Shown here: piece after piece, positions 32,165-42,460 of the stretch
Numbering within the stretch: position 1 is the stretch's first letter
Layout: each line of letters opens with the position of its first letter
Assembly: GCF_001641615.1 (NCBI RefSeq)
Contig: NZ_LRRU01000014.1
Span: 62,001 to 126,000 of the forward strand
Direction: 5' to 3'
From: Pseudoalteromonas gelatinilytica
Lineage (GTDB): Bacteria; Pseudomonadota; Gammaproteobacteria; Enterobacterales; Alteromonadaceae
DNA: 64,000 nucleotides
Notes under the pieces: generated by a model
Databases searched by the model: none
Told to the model about the DNA's origin: nothing
What the model saw: only the letters and a program-made list of their open reading frames with translations
Position numbers and translations under genes: made by a program

Positions 32165-35100
32165 ATGACTAAGTTCTTCTCCAGTATAACGTTATTTTTT
32201 ATTTTGACCTGTGGCTTGTTTAGCCATCCCGCAATCTCGCAGGTAAAACGTTTATCAACCAGTGAAGGCTTATCGCAAAGTTATGTAAACACCATGCTTA
32301 TCGATAACAGTGGCTACTTGTGGTTATCGACTGAAGGTGGCCTCAATCGCTACGATGGTTATCAGGTGGTCCATATTAAAGGCCCTAATGGTGAGCTTGA
32401 AGATGCCATCATTGACCGTATTTACCAAGATCCACAAGGCTATATTTGGATAGCTTCGCTACAAGCGGGTTTATTCCGTTACGATCCCACTTCCGATACT
32501 TATCAGCAATTTATTGCTAAACCAACCACTGAAGAGCAAATTTTTATTGAGTCGGTGTTTAGTATGGTGGCTGTTGATGACAAAACACTATGGCTAGGGC
32601 GTGGCTGGGATTTTGCCAAACTAGACTTAGAAACGAAAAAAATCACCTCTATTTTTGAAATACCTGAACGTGTAAAAAGCAGTGTTATTCGTGAGCTTTT
32701 CGCGTACCAAGGTTATATTTTTATGGGTACCAGTAATGGTGCTTATGTCTATGAGCTGGCATCAGGAAAAGTCCGTAAGCTTGATCATCTGCAAAATGAG
32801 CCAACTCATATTTATCAAAATTATGTCAAATCATTCGCTATTATCAATGAACAAACATTGCTAGTGGGTGCTGTTAGAGGCCTTTATCAGGTTGATATTA
32901 GCAATTTAAAAGCAATGTTTGATACCCCAGACATCGCCTTTAAAAATAAAACACTCATCAGTGAATTAAATATTTGGAAGATTATTCCAGAGGCTAACTC
33001 GATTACGCTTGGCACTGATAAAGGGTTATTTGAATATAACCTTGAAACAGGTGAGTTAGCTAAGAATATGCGCTTAAAAGAAAGTGGTTACACACTAGCT
33101 GACACCAGCATTATTGATATTGTGAAAGACCGCTCTGGTGGAATGTGGCTGGCAACTAAAAATGATGGGGCGTTTTATCAGTCATACGACAATTACAATT
33201 TTATTAATGTGACCGCCAATTCATTAAAAGGCGATGGGCTATCTCATCACTCAATTTGGAGTATTACTGAGTTTCAAAATCGTCTTTGGCTTGCCACCCA
33301 TAATGGCTTAACAGCGGTTGATTTAGAAACCTACGAAAGTGAAGTGTTTTTGAAAGATTATCAGGTTGACTTAATAACCACTGAGTTTAGTGTTTATCAA
33401 GTTATGCCCTACAAAGATAAGTTATGGCTGCATACTAATCGCGGTATTTTAAGTTTTGATCCGAAAACCGGGCAGGCCACGCCTGTCAAAGCGGCAAATC
33501 CAGATAATCAGGTTTTAATTAACGATTGGGTGCACGGCATATTGTTGATGCCATCGGGCGATCTTTACTATGTTCATCCTGATTACGGCATGTTTGTTTA
33601 TAATATTGATAGCCAAAAAGTAACCCGATTAGGCGGTAAATTTGATGAATTTGAGCCGTTTTTAGCCTACGGGTTTTTACCAGCGTTATCTTCAAAGCCT
33701 GATGCGCCATTATTTTATAATGCGGGTATTCTTTATCAAGTTGATCCCAAAACTTACGAGCTTTCGACGATTTACAAAGTGCCTGAACAGCATGAAAATG
33801 TTGCTGTGAATGTGATGTCTTACATCATAGATAACAACAATGTGTTGTGGTTATCGCTTTCAAACTTTGGATTAATCGGCTTAGACGCCAGCACCTACGA
33901 ACATATTTATACCATCGACCTTGAGAAGAATAAGTTAGGTACTTTGTTATACGACATGGTGCTTGATGAAGCAGGCATGATCTGGATGAGTAGCCACAAA
34001 GGACTTTGGCGACTGAACCCAGATAATTTACATTTTCAGCAATTTACTGGCTCAGAAGGGTTATTCTCAACAGAGTTTAATAGTGGGGCATTTACTAAGC
34101 TTGAGTCGGGGCAAATTGTCTATGGTACGCTAAAAGGCTTTACCTATTTTTACCCTATGGATAACCACTATCAGCAAGCTTTAATTGATCACGTAAATAT
34201 TACCAACCTTGATTTAATGTCTCGTGATTTACCCGCTGAGCTAAAACAGCCAATCGACAGTGTTGTCCTTGAGCATGATGATATAGGTCTCGAAGTTGCC
34301 TTTTCGGCGATGGCATTTAACTATCAAGAACGTATCATTTATGAATACCAACTGGGTGATGGTCAAAAAACCTATACCCGCAATAACAACCGGGTGCTGT
34401 TCCCAAAACTCAGTGCAGGAAAATACCACCTTAAGGTATGGGCAAAAGATCCACTAACCGGCGATTTAACGCCGCCCGCTATTTTAAATATCGAAGTGAA
34501 ATACCCCCCTTGGCGCGCACCACACTTTATTGTTTTATATGTGATTTTGGTTGCACTGTTTGTTGCTGCTTGGGTGTTTAGACGTAACCGTATGCAACAA
34601 ATACTGCTAGCTGCCCATAAAGAAAGTAAAGAGAGTGAAGCGCGATTGAAGCTTGCTCTTGAAGGCAGTCATTCTGGGGTTTGGGATTGGTCATCGCAAA
34701 GCCCGATTATTTATCAGCCGCGTCTTAAAAATGAGTTAGGCTATGAAACTGACAGCGTTAATTTAGATGATTATTTAGCCAAGATTCACCCACATGATAA
34801 ACAAACTTTCCGTTTAGAGTGGTTAGAATTTTTATCAACGCAAAAAGGCTATTTCAATTGCACTTACAGATTACGTCATGCTGATGGCAATTGGCGTTGG
34901 TATAAAGACTTTGGCAAAGTGGTTGAGTGGCAAGACAGCGCCCCTGAAAAAGTTGCTGGCACTTACACGAATATGACTCGCGAACTGGTATTTGAAGAAA
35001 ATGCCCGCTTGTTTGGTGCGGCATTTGAACAAACCCGTGACTGGGTGTTTATCTTAGATAAAAACCTGCGTATTCGTGCTACCAATAAGTCATTCCAAGA

Positions 35101-36670
35101 TGCCTTTGGTTTCCCTGCAGAGCCTCGCTCTAGCCGCTCGCTCACACTTGGTATGCCTATCTCTACCCGTATTCATTATCTGCGTATTATGCAAACGTTG
35201 AAATCGGGCGAGCATTTCTCTGCCGAAGATGTGGTTGAAGTTGCCAGCGGTGAGAAACGCCAAGTATTAATAAAAATTAGCGCGGTGGCGGGCAGTAATC
35301 GCCAGCTTGATAGTTACGTTATTATTGTTACCGATATTAGCGCGCAAAAGCTGGCTGAAAGCGAGCTGCATTTACTGGCGAATTACGACGCTTTGACGGG
35401 GCTACCAAATAAAACCTTATTCAATGATCGGGTTATTCATGCCATTGAACAAGCTGATTACCATCAAACAAAAGTCGCCTTATTAAACGTTAATATTAAG
35501 CGCTTTAAGCACTTTAATGATTCGCTCGGACGTGAGGAATCAGATGAATTAATTAAGCGTGTTGCTAAGCGTTTAAAGCTCGTATTGCGCCCACAAGATA
35601 GCGTGGCTCGTTTCGATGGTGACGAGTTTGTGATCCTTGCTGAAGATTTTAAGCAGCTTGATGAGCTACTGCTGTTATGTGCAAAAGTAATGGATTGTGT
35701 CGATACCCATATTGAACTGAGCCAGCAAGCTGTAAAAGTGAACCTTAGCGTTGGTGTTGCTGTTTACCCAGATGATGCAAAGGATACCAAAGCATTGCTG
35801 AAAGCCTCTAATGTGGCACTGTATCACGCGAAAAGTCATGTCGAGAGTTGTTATCAATTTTATAAGCAAGAAATGAACTTGCAAGTGCAGCGTACTTTGC
35901 ATCTTGAATCTCAGCTAAGCAAAGCCTATCAAGAGCACGAGTTTTGTAATTTTTATCAGCCAATCGTGAGTGCACAAACAGGTAAAGTCGCAGGACTTGA
36001 AGTGTTACTACGTTGGCCTAGTAATGATGAATATAAACCAGAAGGCTTTGCAAATGCTGCAGAGAGCTCAGGGCTAATTACCAAAATTATGTTGCAAACC
36101 CTTTCAAGAGCATTGATTGAGCTGCGCCAGTGGCGTATCACGCATCCTGATTTATATGTTTCTATAAATCTCTCTGCCCTCGATTTTGAAAGCGAGAATC
36201 TAGTTGAGAAAATACATCAATCAATAAGTGCAATTAAAGTGCCTGCAAGCGCATTAGTGTTTGAGATCACCGAATCAGTAATGATGCATGATTCAGATAA
36301 AGCGCAGCAGAGTATGGAAAAACTCAAAGCCCTAGGCTGTCGTATTTATATGGATGACTTTGGTACAGGCTATGCGTCACTGACCTACTTGAAACGTTTT
36401 CCGGTTGATGTGCTGAAAATAGACAAGAGTTTTGTCAACGACATCGGGGTTGATAAAGGTGATGAAGCGATTATCAACTCAACACTTACCTTGGCTAAAA
36501 GCTTAGGGAAAGAGTGTGTAGCCGAAGGGGTTGAAAACCACACGCAATTGCAATTCTTACGCACTTTAGGCTGTGAATATTTCCAAGGTTATCTGTTTAG
36601 CAAACCAGTGGCAGGTGATGAAGTAAAAGCGCTTTTAGATACTCAATGGGATGAGGAATTTTTAGGGTAA
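32165..36670 (+). CDS. Giant membrane receptor: beta-propeller, Y_Y_Y, PAS, GGDEF and EAL domains
   Basis: The 1501-aa signalling protein has a signal peptide (about 1-25) and a periplasmic two-component-regulator propeller made of repeats such as GYLWLSTEGGLNRYDG and GMWLATKNDGAFY (about 30-650). A Y_Y_Y domain (about 690-770) and one membrane helix (about 785-803) follow. The cytoplasmic part has two PAS domains (about 830-1065), a GGDEF-type domain (about 1075-1230) and an EAL domain (about 1245-1495). The cyclase motif reads DGDEF and the EAL motif reads EVL (GLEVLLRW); DDFGTGYASL and EGVEN are intact. Phosphodiesterase activity is therefore plausible and cyclase activity doubtful. Propeller/Y_Y_Y sensors often detect glycans or other external compounds. 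Confidence 0.9.
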   Translation: MTKFFSSITLFFILTCGLFSHPAISQVKRLSTSEGLSQSYVNTMLIDNSGYLWLSTEGGLNRYDGYQVVHIKGPNGELEDAIIDRIYQDPQGYIWIASLQAGLFRYDPTSDTYQQFIAKPTTEEQIFIESVFSMVAVDDKTLWLGRGWDFAKLDLETKKITSIFEIPERVKSSVIRELFAYQGYIFMGTSNGAYVYELASGKVRKLDHLQNEPTHIYQNYVKSFAIINEQTLLVGAVRGLYQVDISNLKAMFDTPDIAFKNKTLISELNIWKIIPEANSITLGTDKGLFEYNLETGELAKNMRLKESGYTLADTSIIDIVKDRSGGMWLATKNDGAFYQSYDNYNFINVTANSLKGDGLSHHSIWSITEFQNRLWLATHNGLTAVDLETYESEVFLKDYQVDLITTEFSVYQVMPYKDKLWLHTNRGILSFDPKTGQATPVKAANPDNQVLINDWVHGILLMPSGDLYYVHPDYGMFVYNIDSQKVTRLGGKFDEFEPFLAYGFLPALSSKPDAPLFYNAGILYQVDPKTYELSTIYKVPEQHENVAVNVMSYIIDNNNVLWLSLSNFGLIGLDASTYEHIYTIDLEKNKLGTLLYDMVLDEAGMIWMSSHKGLWRLNPDNLHFQQFTGSEGLFSTEFNSGAFTKLESGQIVYGTLKGFTYFYPMDNHYQQALIDHVNITNLDLMSRDLPAELKQPIDSVVLEHDDIGLEVAFSAMAFNYQERIIYEYQLGDGQKTYTRNNNRVLFPKLSAGKYHLKVWAKDPLTGDLTPPAILNIEVKYPPWRAPHFIVLYVILVALFVAAWVFRRNRMQQILLAAHKESKESEARLKLALEGSHSGVWDWSSQSPIIYQPRLKNELGYETDSVNLDDYLAKIHPHDKQTFRLEWLEFLSTQKGYFNCTYRLRHADGNWRWYKDFGKVVEWQDSAPEKVAGTYTNMTRELVFEENARLFGAAFEQTRDWVFILDKNLRIRATNKSFQDAFGFPAEPRSSRSLTLGMPISTRIHYLRIMQTLKSGEHFSAEDVVEVASGEKRQVLIKISAVAGSNRQLDSYVIIVTDISAQKLAESELHLLANYDALTGLPNKTLFNDRVIHAIEQADYHQTKVALLNVNIKRFKHFNDSLGREESDELIKRVAKRLKLVLRPQDSVARFDGDEFVILAEDFKQLDELLLLCAKVMDCVDTHIELSQQAVKVNLSVGVAVYPDDAKDTKALLKASNVALYHAKSHVESCYQFYKQEMNLQVQRTLHLESQLSKAYQEHEFCNFYQPIVSAQTGKVAGLEVLLRWPSNDEYKPEGFANAAESSGLITKIMLQTLSRALIELRQWRITHPDLYVSINLSALDFESENLVEKIHQSISAIKVPASALVFEITESVMMHDSDKAQQSMEKLKALGCRIYMDDFGTGYASLTYLKRFPVDVLKIDKSFVNDIGVDKGDEAIINSTLTLAKSLGKECVAEGVENHTQLQFLRTLGCEYFQGYLFSKPVAGDEVKALLDTQWDEEFLG

Positions 36671-36690
36671 AGCCAAAGCTTTACCCTTTT
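36665..36690 (+). terminator. Terminator overlapping the stop of the propeller receptor gene
   Basis: Stem GGGTAAAGC / GCTTTACCC (36,665-36,673 and 36,678-36,686) with a 4-base loop and a short T-run. The stem includes the TAA stop codon. Confidence 0.75.
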
Positions 36691-36692
36691 CG

Positions 36693-37640
36693 TTAATCTT
36701 GGCGTTTTCCGCAGTGGCGGCAATATAAGTTCCGATTGCGGTTTTTAAGTTCGTTATGAATCGCTTTATTCGCCTCTTGCTGACTTAAACCCAGTTTGTA
36801 ACGTAAGTTTTCTAAGTGTTCTTCTTCAACCGGCGATAAATGCCCATCTTCAACGGCTTCGTGGACTGCATCGGTAAACACTTGTCTGCGTTTACGTAAC
36901 TGCTCAGAAAAGCTTGAGGCCAACAAACCGGTTGGAATAGCCACCATGCCCATACTCACTAGTGTGATGGCACCACCAAATAAGCGACCAAGGGGAGTCA
37001 CAGGTACGACATCACCATAACCAACGGTTGTTAATGTCACCATGGCCCACCACATCGCAGCAGGAATAGAGCCAAATTTATCGGGCTGCACATCGTGTTC
37101 AATTAAATAAATACCGCATGAGGCAATGATCAAGACCACAGCCATAATAAAAAATGCCGCAAGCAGTGAGCTGCTTTCTTCTTTAAATGAATTTAATAAT
37201 AGCTGCATCGCCCTTGAATAGCGGGTCAGTTTAAAGATACGCATTAACCTAAGCACTCGTAAGAAGCGTAAATCAACACTCACAAAGACCATCAGAATGG
37301 TGGGTAAAATCGCGATCAGATCAATCAGCGCCAACGGCGAAAAGAAATATCTAATGCGAATTTTTGAGTTTGTTAATGGGCTTTCTTTATGCACGCTTTT
37401 ATCTACACAAGACCAAAGTCTGAGCACATATTCTAAGGTGAAGATACCGACAGAAATCAGCTCAATCATTAAAAATTCGTGATGATATTGTTTTGCTAAA
37501 GGGCCAACCGACTCCAGCACAATTGCCACCACATTGACCATGATCAGCGACATCAAAAATACGTCGAGTGCGCGTCCTATACGTCGATATTTACCGTTAC
37601 CTTCAAAAACTCGTGCAGTGTAATTTCTTAAACGATGCAA
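36693..37640 (-). CDS. Voltage-gated-type potassium channel
   Basis: The 315-aa inner-membrane channel has a six-helix voltage-gated architecture. The S4-like helix has regularly spaced arginines (LRFLRVLRLMRIFKLTRYSR, about 125-145), the pore carries the K+ selectivity filter TVGYGD (about 206-211), and S6 contains GMVAIPTGLLASSF. The cytoplasmic tail ends with CRHCGKRQD, half of a zinc-ribbon-like pair. K+ selectivity is well supported; gating by voltage is inferred from S4. Confidence 0.9.
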   Translation of the reverse strand: MHRLRNYTARVFEGNGKYRRIGRALDVFLMSLIMVNVVAIVLESVGPLAKQYHHEFLMIELISVGIFTLEYVLRLWSCVDKSVHKESPLTNSKIRIRYFFSPLALIDLIAILPTILMVFVSVDLRFLRVLRLMRIFKLTRYSRAMQLLLNSFKEESSSLLAAFFIMAVVLIIASCGIYLIEHDVQPDKFGSIPAAMWWAMVTLTTVGYGDVVPVTPLGRLFGGAITLVSMGMVAIPTGLLASSFSEQLRKRRQVFTDAVHEAVEDGHLSPVEEEHLENLRYKLGLSQQEANKAIHNELKNRNRNLYCRHCGKRQD

Positions 37641-37655
37641 AATAGTGATCCAGTT

Positions 37656-40325
37656 TTAGTTAAGTTTTAGCACCATGTTAATGCTGCCCTCTTCAAAGTC
37701 GCGGGTGATCTTAAACCCGAGTTTTCGTGCCAGTTCAATCATGCCGGTGTTTTCTGGCAAGGTGATACCTGCAATTTGTTTAACGCCTTGGTTTTTACAA
37801 TGCTCAATTGCCGCGTTCATTAATATTGTGCCAAGCCCTAAACCTTGGCAATCAGAGCGCACCACAATTGCAAATTCCGCATCGAGCTTGTCTGGATCCA
37901 TCAATACACGAGATACCCCTAATGTACAGGCTGAACCATTTTGCTCTTGGCTGACAATAAACGCCATTTCTCGGTCATAATCAATTTGCGTCATTTTCGC
38001 GAGCTGATCATGGTTGAATTGCGGTAATTCACCGAAGAAGCGCTTATATCTGTCTTCTTTACTCAATGATTGATCAAACTCTAAGTGTGCTTGCTCATCT
38101 TCCGGTTTGATAGGTCTTAGCTGTGCTTGGGTATTGTTTTTAAGGGTTACTTCTTTAACCAATTCAATCGGGTAGGGGCGAATACACAAGCGCTTACGGT
38201 TCGCTTTTGCTTTATAACGGCTAAGGCCAATGGTTGCATCAAGTACCAAAAACTGCCCGTTACTGGCTAAAATAGGATTTAACTCAACACTAGTGATATC
38301 AGGTTGGTCGATAACCAGCTGCGAGATACGGGTGAGTAGGGCACATAAACGGTATTTATCGACTTTTTCTGGTAGTACGCGGTCTTTAAGTACGCCTTTA
38401 TCGTGCGCCGCAGCAATCAGGTATTTTGCCAAGTTCATATTTAGTGGTGGTAATGCCACTGCTGCTTGAGCGAATTCAAGTCCGGTGCCTGCTTCACCCA
38501 GTAAGATCACCGGGCCAAAGTTAGGTTCTGTTTTTATAGCGATACGTAGCTCATTAGCACCCGCTCGTGGCGCCATCTTTTGCAGTGAAAAACCTTCTAT
38601 ATGGGCATCAGGGTAGGTGTTTTTGATTCGTAGCAGCATAGCAAAGGCTGTTTGTTCAACTTCTTGCGCATCATTTAAATTAAGGACCACACCACCGACT
38701 TCTGATTTTGAAGGAATACTTGGGCTAATAAGTTTCAACGCTACCGGAAAACCCAGTTCAATGGCTTGCTCTTTGGCTTCTGTTGGTGTGTAAGCAACCT
38801 CAGTTTGAATACAATCAATACCATAATGAGTGAGAATTTGGCTTGCTTCATGGGTTGATAGATAGCTTTGCTCTTCGGCTAAAAACTCATTCACTACAGT
38901 GCGTGCTGCGTCTTTATTTATCTTTGCATCATCGGTGTTCGATTCTGGCGTTTGCGTTAAATGTTTTTGGTTACGACGATAACTTACCAAGTGCATAAAC
39001 GCACCAACCGCACCTTCAGGTGTACGGTAGGTCGGAATGGCATTATTAGCGCAGACCTTACGCGCAGCATACGCGGCATCTTCTCCCATAAAGTTCGTCA
39101 TAACATAAGGGCGTGCCATCTTCGGGATTTTCTCTAAGGTTTCAACAATGATCTCTGCATAATCTTCACTCGGTGCAAGCGCAGAAGGGGTGTGAATGAT
39201 CAGCAGGTTTTTAACTTCTTTGGCTTGCAGCAAGATTTCTAACGCTTGTTGATAGCGTCTTGGCGCTGAGTCACCAAAAATATCCACCGGATTCGAGGTC
39301 ATTTCGGATTGCGGAATCACTTTATTAAGCGCAGCTCTGGTCTCGTCGCTAAGCTCTGCCAACTTTCCTGAGCTTTGCAAGAGCGTATCCACAGCCATGA
39401 CACCTGGGCCGCCGCCATTGGTTAAAATAGTCAGTTGCTCGACTTTAAGTAGTTTGGGGTGCATTGCTAGCGTTTGTGTAGCAGCAAAAAGCTCTCGTAA
39501 GTCGTTTACTCTTAACATACCCGCTCGTTGGAATAGCGCATCATAGACCGCATCTGAGCTTTGTTTGCCACCAGTGTGTATTTCTGCAGCAAGGGCTCCG
39601 GCACTGGTTTTACCGGTTTTAATAGCAATTACGGGTTTACTAAACGCAGCGGCTCGCGCTGCAGAAATAAAGCTGCGAATATCTTCTATATTATCGATAT
39701 ACAACAAAATAGCCTTGGTTTTTGCATCGCGGCCTAAAAAGTCGAGTAACTCATCAAAGTCGATATCAAGGCAATCACCTACAGACACAAAATATGAAAA
39801 GCCAATCTCTTTGTTCTTCGCCCAATCAAGAATCGTTGAGCAAACCGCGGCCGATTGCGACACAAAAGCGAGCTTTCCTGGGCTTGCAACTGTGTGCGAA
39901 AAACTAGCATTTAAGCCAATGTGAGGAATCAGCAAGCCCAAGCAATTAGGCCCAAGTAAAGAGACATTAGCCTCAGCAGCTGCTTCTTTCAGTGCGTGCT
40001 TTTGGTCGGCGTTTAAACCCGCAGCAATCACCACTGCATGTTTACAGCCAAGCTCTCCAAGCTCATTAATGATGTTGATTAAGGTGTTTTTATTAGTACA
40101 AATAACCGCAAGATCAGGCACTTTAGGTAGTGCAGCAATGCTCGGGTAGGCTAATACGCCGTGTACAGCGCTGTGATTTAAGCTAACAGGCATGATTGGG
40201 CCTTTAAAGCCCCCTTGTAAAAGGTTGCGCATAACCACAAAGCCCGCTCGGTTAGGGGAATTTGAGGCGCCAATGACCGCGACTGATTTAGGGTTAAAAA
40301 ATTGGCTAATACGTTTAACGCTCAT
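37656..40325 (-). CDS. Pat/YfiQ-type protein lysine acetyltransferase (acyl-CoA synthetase-like plus GNAT)
   Basis: The roughly 889-aa protein has a CoA-binding/succinyl-CoA synthetase-like N-terminal part (FFNPKSVAVIGASNSPNRAG, then LLGPNCLGLL), an ATP-grasp domain (about 480-700, GFPVALKLISPSIPSKSEVGG) and a C-terminal GNAT domain (about 725-885, VVRSDCQGLGLGTILM as the acetyl-CoA loop). In YfiQ/Pat the synthetase part is regulatory and the GNAT part acetylates lysines, for example on acetyl-CoA synthetase. The ATG at 40,325 is chosen because AAGGAA lies just upstream; a TTG in frame at 40,388 would add 21 unconserved-looking residues. Confidence 0.88.
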   Translation of the reverse strand: MSVKRISQFFNPKSVAVIGASNSPNRAGFVVMRNLLQGGFKGPIMPVSLNHSAVHGVLAYPSIAALPKVPDLAVICTNKNTLINIINELGELGCKHAVVIAAGLNADQKHALKEAAAEANVSLLGPNCLGLLIPHIGLNASFSHTVASPGKLAFVSQSAAVCSTILDWAKNKEIGFSYFVSVGDCLDIDFDELLDFLGRDAKTKAILLYIDNIEDIRSFISAARAAAFSKPVIAIKTGKTSAGALAAEIHTGGKQSSDAVYDALFQRAGMLRVNDLRELFAATQTLAMHPKLLKVEQLTILTNGGGPGVMAVDTLLQSSGKLAELSDETRAALNKVIPQSEMTSNPVDIFGDSAPRRYQQALEILLQAKEVKNLLIIHTPSALAPSEDYAEIIVETLEKIPKMARPYVMTNFMGEDAAYAARKVCANNAIPTYRTPEGAVGAFMHLVSYRRNQKHLTQTPESNTDDAKINKDAARTVVNEFLAEEQSYLSTHEASQILTHYGIDCIQTEVAYTPTEAKEQAIELGFPVALKLISPSIPSKSEVGGVVLNLNDAQEVEQTAFAMLLRIKNTYPDAHIEGFSLQKMAPRAGANELRIAIKTEPNFGPVILLGEAGTGLEFAQAAVALPPLNMNLAKYLIAAAHDKGVLKDRVLPEKVDKYRLCALLTRISQLVIDQPDITSVELNPILASNGQFLVLDATIGLSRYKAKANRKRLCIRPYPIELVKEVTLKNNTQAQLRPIKPEDEQAHLEFDQSLSKEDRYKRFFGELPQFNHDQLAKMTQIDYDREMAFIVSQEQNGSACTLGVSRVLMDPDKLDAEFAIVVRSDCQGLGLGTILMNAAIEHCKNQGVKQIAGITLPENTGMIELARKLGFKITRDFEEGSINMVLKLN

Positions 40326-40494
40326 GCTGTTTCCTTCGCTTGCGCTGTTTGTTAAAACTTCAGGGTCTGTTAAGTTTAATACACCCAAACTAGAACCGAC
40401 ACGCTTCTAAAGTATTAAAAGTTATACTCATAAGATAACCTGTTTATAACTACTTTTCGAGTCAAAAACAGTGACCTACATCAAGGAGAAAAGC

Positions 40495-41211
40495 ATGAAT
40501 AAAGCGCAACCATTTAATATCGTTATTGCAGCGTGTGCATTGGCGGTTGGTTTGCTTGGATTAGGTTTTATTTTGAAAAGTGCAGCCCTTGATGTGAAAG
40601 GCATGGAGCGCACTGTTCATGTTAAAGGGTTAGCCGAAATGGAAGTGCCAGCCGACACCGTTATTTGGCCACTGCAGTTTTCTGATGCCGATAACAACCT
40701 TGAAAAATTAGTGGGGCGGGTTGAAGAGAAAAGTGATGCAGTCGTTGCCTTTTTAAAGCTGCATGGCTTTAGCGACGAAGAAATTAGTCTTGGTAGTCAG
40801 TCAATTATTGATAAACAAGCCCGTGAATATGGCGGCGAGAATCAGCAGTTCCGTTATATTGCTCGCAGCAATGTGATTGTTTATTCAAATGATATTGAAA
40901 AAGTGCAGCATGCGTTAGGCGAAGTAAGCCAATTAGCCAAGCAAGGTATCGCGATAGTGCAAGATAACTACGAAACGCGTATTCAGTATTTGTTTAATGG
41001 CTTAAATGAAATCAAGCCAAATATGATTCAAGAGGCAACCGAAAAAGCCCGTGAAGTAGCAATGAAATTTGCTAAAGATTCACAGTCTAAGCTGGGTAAA
41101 ATTAAAACCGCCCACCAAGGCCAGTTTTCAATTTCTGATAGAGACTCAAATACACCTCAGCTGAAAAAAGTACGTGTTGTTACCAGTGTCGAATATTATT
41201 TATCTGACTAA
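40495..41211 (+). CDS. SIMPL (DUF541) domain protein
   Basis: The 238-aa protein has an N-terminal membrane anchor (about residues 8-26, VIAACALAVGLLGLGFIL) and a periplasmic SIMPL domain (VHVKGLAEMEVPADTVIWPLQF ... VEYYLSD). The ATG at 40,495 has AAGGAG seven bases upstream; a GTG at 40,471 in frame is less likely. Its end overlaps the convergent flippase gene by 12 bp. The family is oligomeric in related bacteria but of uncertain function. Confidence 0.83.
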   Translation: MNKAQPFNIVIAACALAVGLLGLGFILKSAALDVKGMERTVHVKGLAEMEVPADTVIWPLQFSDADNNLEKLVGRVEEKSDAVVAFLKLHGFSDEEISLGSQSIIDKQAREYGGENQQFRYIARSNVIVYSNDIEKVQHALGEVSQLAKQGIAIVQDNYETRIQYLFNGLNEIKPNMIQEATEKAREVAMKFAKDSQSKLGKIKTAHQGQFSISDRDSNTPQLKKVRVVTSVEYYLSD

Positions 41212-42456
41212 ACCCAATACCACAGATAAAGGCAGCCGCATGCGTGTACACACAATCACCATGCGGCATAGCGCACCAAGCATAAAGCCACCACTAAACG
41301 CAACAGCCACGCCCATTAAGCCAAACTGATCTTTTAAAATTATAGCCATCAATACGGTGACACTGGTTGCGCCTAGTAATACGTACAAGTTGATGAGTGG
41401 GTTGCCTTTTAATTTGATCATGCTACTCGCTAAAATTCTCGCTGGTAGTAACAATTGCCCGAGTAACAGCAGCATTAAAGTCCAAAACCCTTCTTGTAAT
41501 TGGCTTTCGCCATAGAGGCTGAGTAGTGGTTTTGCGAGCAAGGCGAGTAGCAATATAGCGGCAAAGTTAAAGCGCCACACTACTTTCATTAACTCGCTCA
41601 GTTGCTGTTCGGTATTTTCGTTAGCCATTAAAATGGGTTTTAAATATTGGTTGGCCGCATTGCCTAAAATCGTCAGTAAGCCGGCGATCACTACCGCAGG
41701 AAAGAAGATACTCACGCCTTGTGCACCAAACCAGTGATGCACCAATAATACATCGAGTTTTGCTACTAATACGGTGCCTGCGCCACTGGCGAGCATGATC
41801 AAGGAGTCTTTACACCATTGCTTAGTTTGGTAGCGGGCAGTCCCTGCGACGATCATTTTTTTGATTAGCCAATATTGATAGCTGACTACACACAAGATAC
41901 TACAAAACAACAAGATACAAATCTCGACTAACGATAAGTCCCCACGTATCAAATAAACTAAGAAACAAAACCCTGCGGTTAATAATTCAAAGATACATTG
42001 CTGTGTTATTAGGCCTATTTTAGGTTTATTTAACGCCACTAAAAAAGCCGATTGGCTTTGCATAATAGCGCCAATCGGCACCAGTAACAGTAAATAAACT
42101 ACATGCTCTTTGGCACTTTGATGCGGTGAAATAGCCTGAAAGCTAATCACCACCGCAGCGACAAAAATCACCCCGAATAAACACGATGCAGCTAAATATA
42201 CGTGTTTTAAGCCCCGTAATAACTCATGTTGCTGAGCCTTGTAGAGCGGATAGCTAATACGCATTAAAGACGATGCAAAGCCCATACTCGCAGGTAACAA
42301 AAGAATTTCACAAAGTGCGAGTAACGCCGCAAAAGTACCAAATTCATCACTACTTAATAACCTTGCAAGACACAAGGTGAGCACAATACGGCTACCATGA
42401 TTAAGAGCGGTAAAACTACTGAGCGATAAAAACGCTTTAACAACATCCTTATTCAT
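41200..42456 (-). CDS. Polysaccharide/lipid flippase-like membrane protein (MOP superfamily)
   Basis: The 418-aa protein has about twelve hydrophobic segments across its full length. It begins FLSLSSFTALNHGSRIVLTLCLARLLSSDEFGTFAALLAL, the typical start of Wzx/oligosaccharide flippase-like proteins. No polysaccharide genes flank it; its only partner is the unrecognised 227-aa gene 4 bp upstream on the same strand. Substrate unknown. It ends tail-to-tail with the SIMPL gene with a 12-bp overlap. Confidence 0.75.
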   Translation of the reverse strand: MNKDVVKAFLSLSSFTALNHGSRIVLTLCLARLLSSDEFGTFAALLALCEILLLPASMGFASSLMRISYPLYKAQQHELLRGLKHVYLAASCLFGVIFVAAVVISFQAISPHQSAKEHVVYLLLLVPIGAIMQSQSAFLVALNKPKIGLITQQCIFELLTAGFCFLVYLIRGDLSLVEICILLFCSILCVVSYQYWLIKKMIVAGTARYQTKQWCKDSLIMLASGAGTVLVAKLDVLLVHHWFGAQGVSIFFPAVVIAGLLTILGNAANQYLKPILMANENTEQQLSELMKVVWRFNFAAILLLALLAKPLLSLYGESQLQEGFWTLMLLLLGQLLLPARILASSMIKLKGNPLINLYVLLGATSVTVLMAIILKDQFGLMGVAVAFSGGFMLGALCRMVIVCTRMRLPLSVVLGLVR

Positions 42457-42460
42457 CGGG

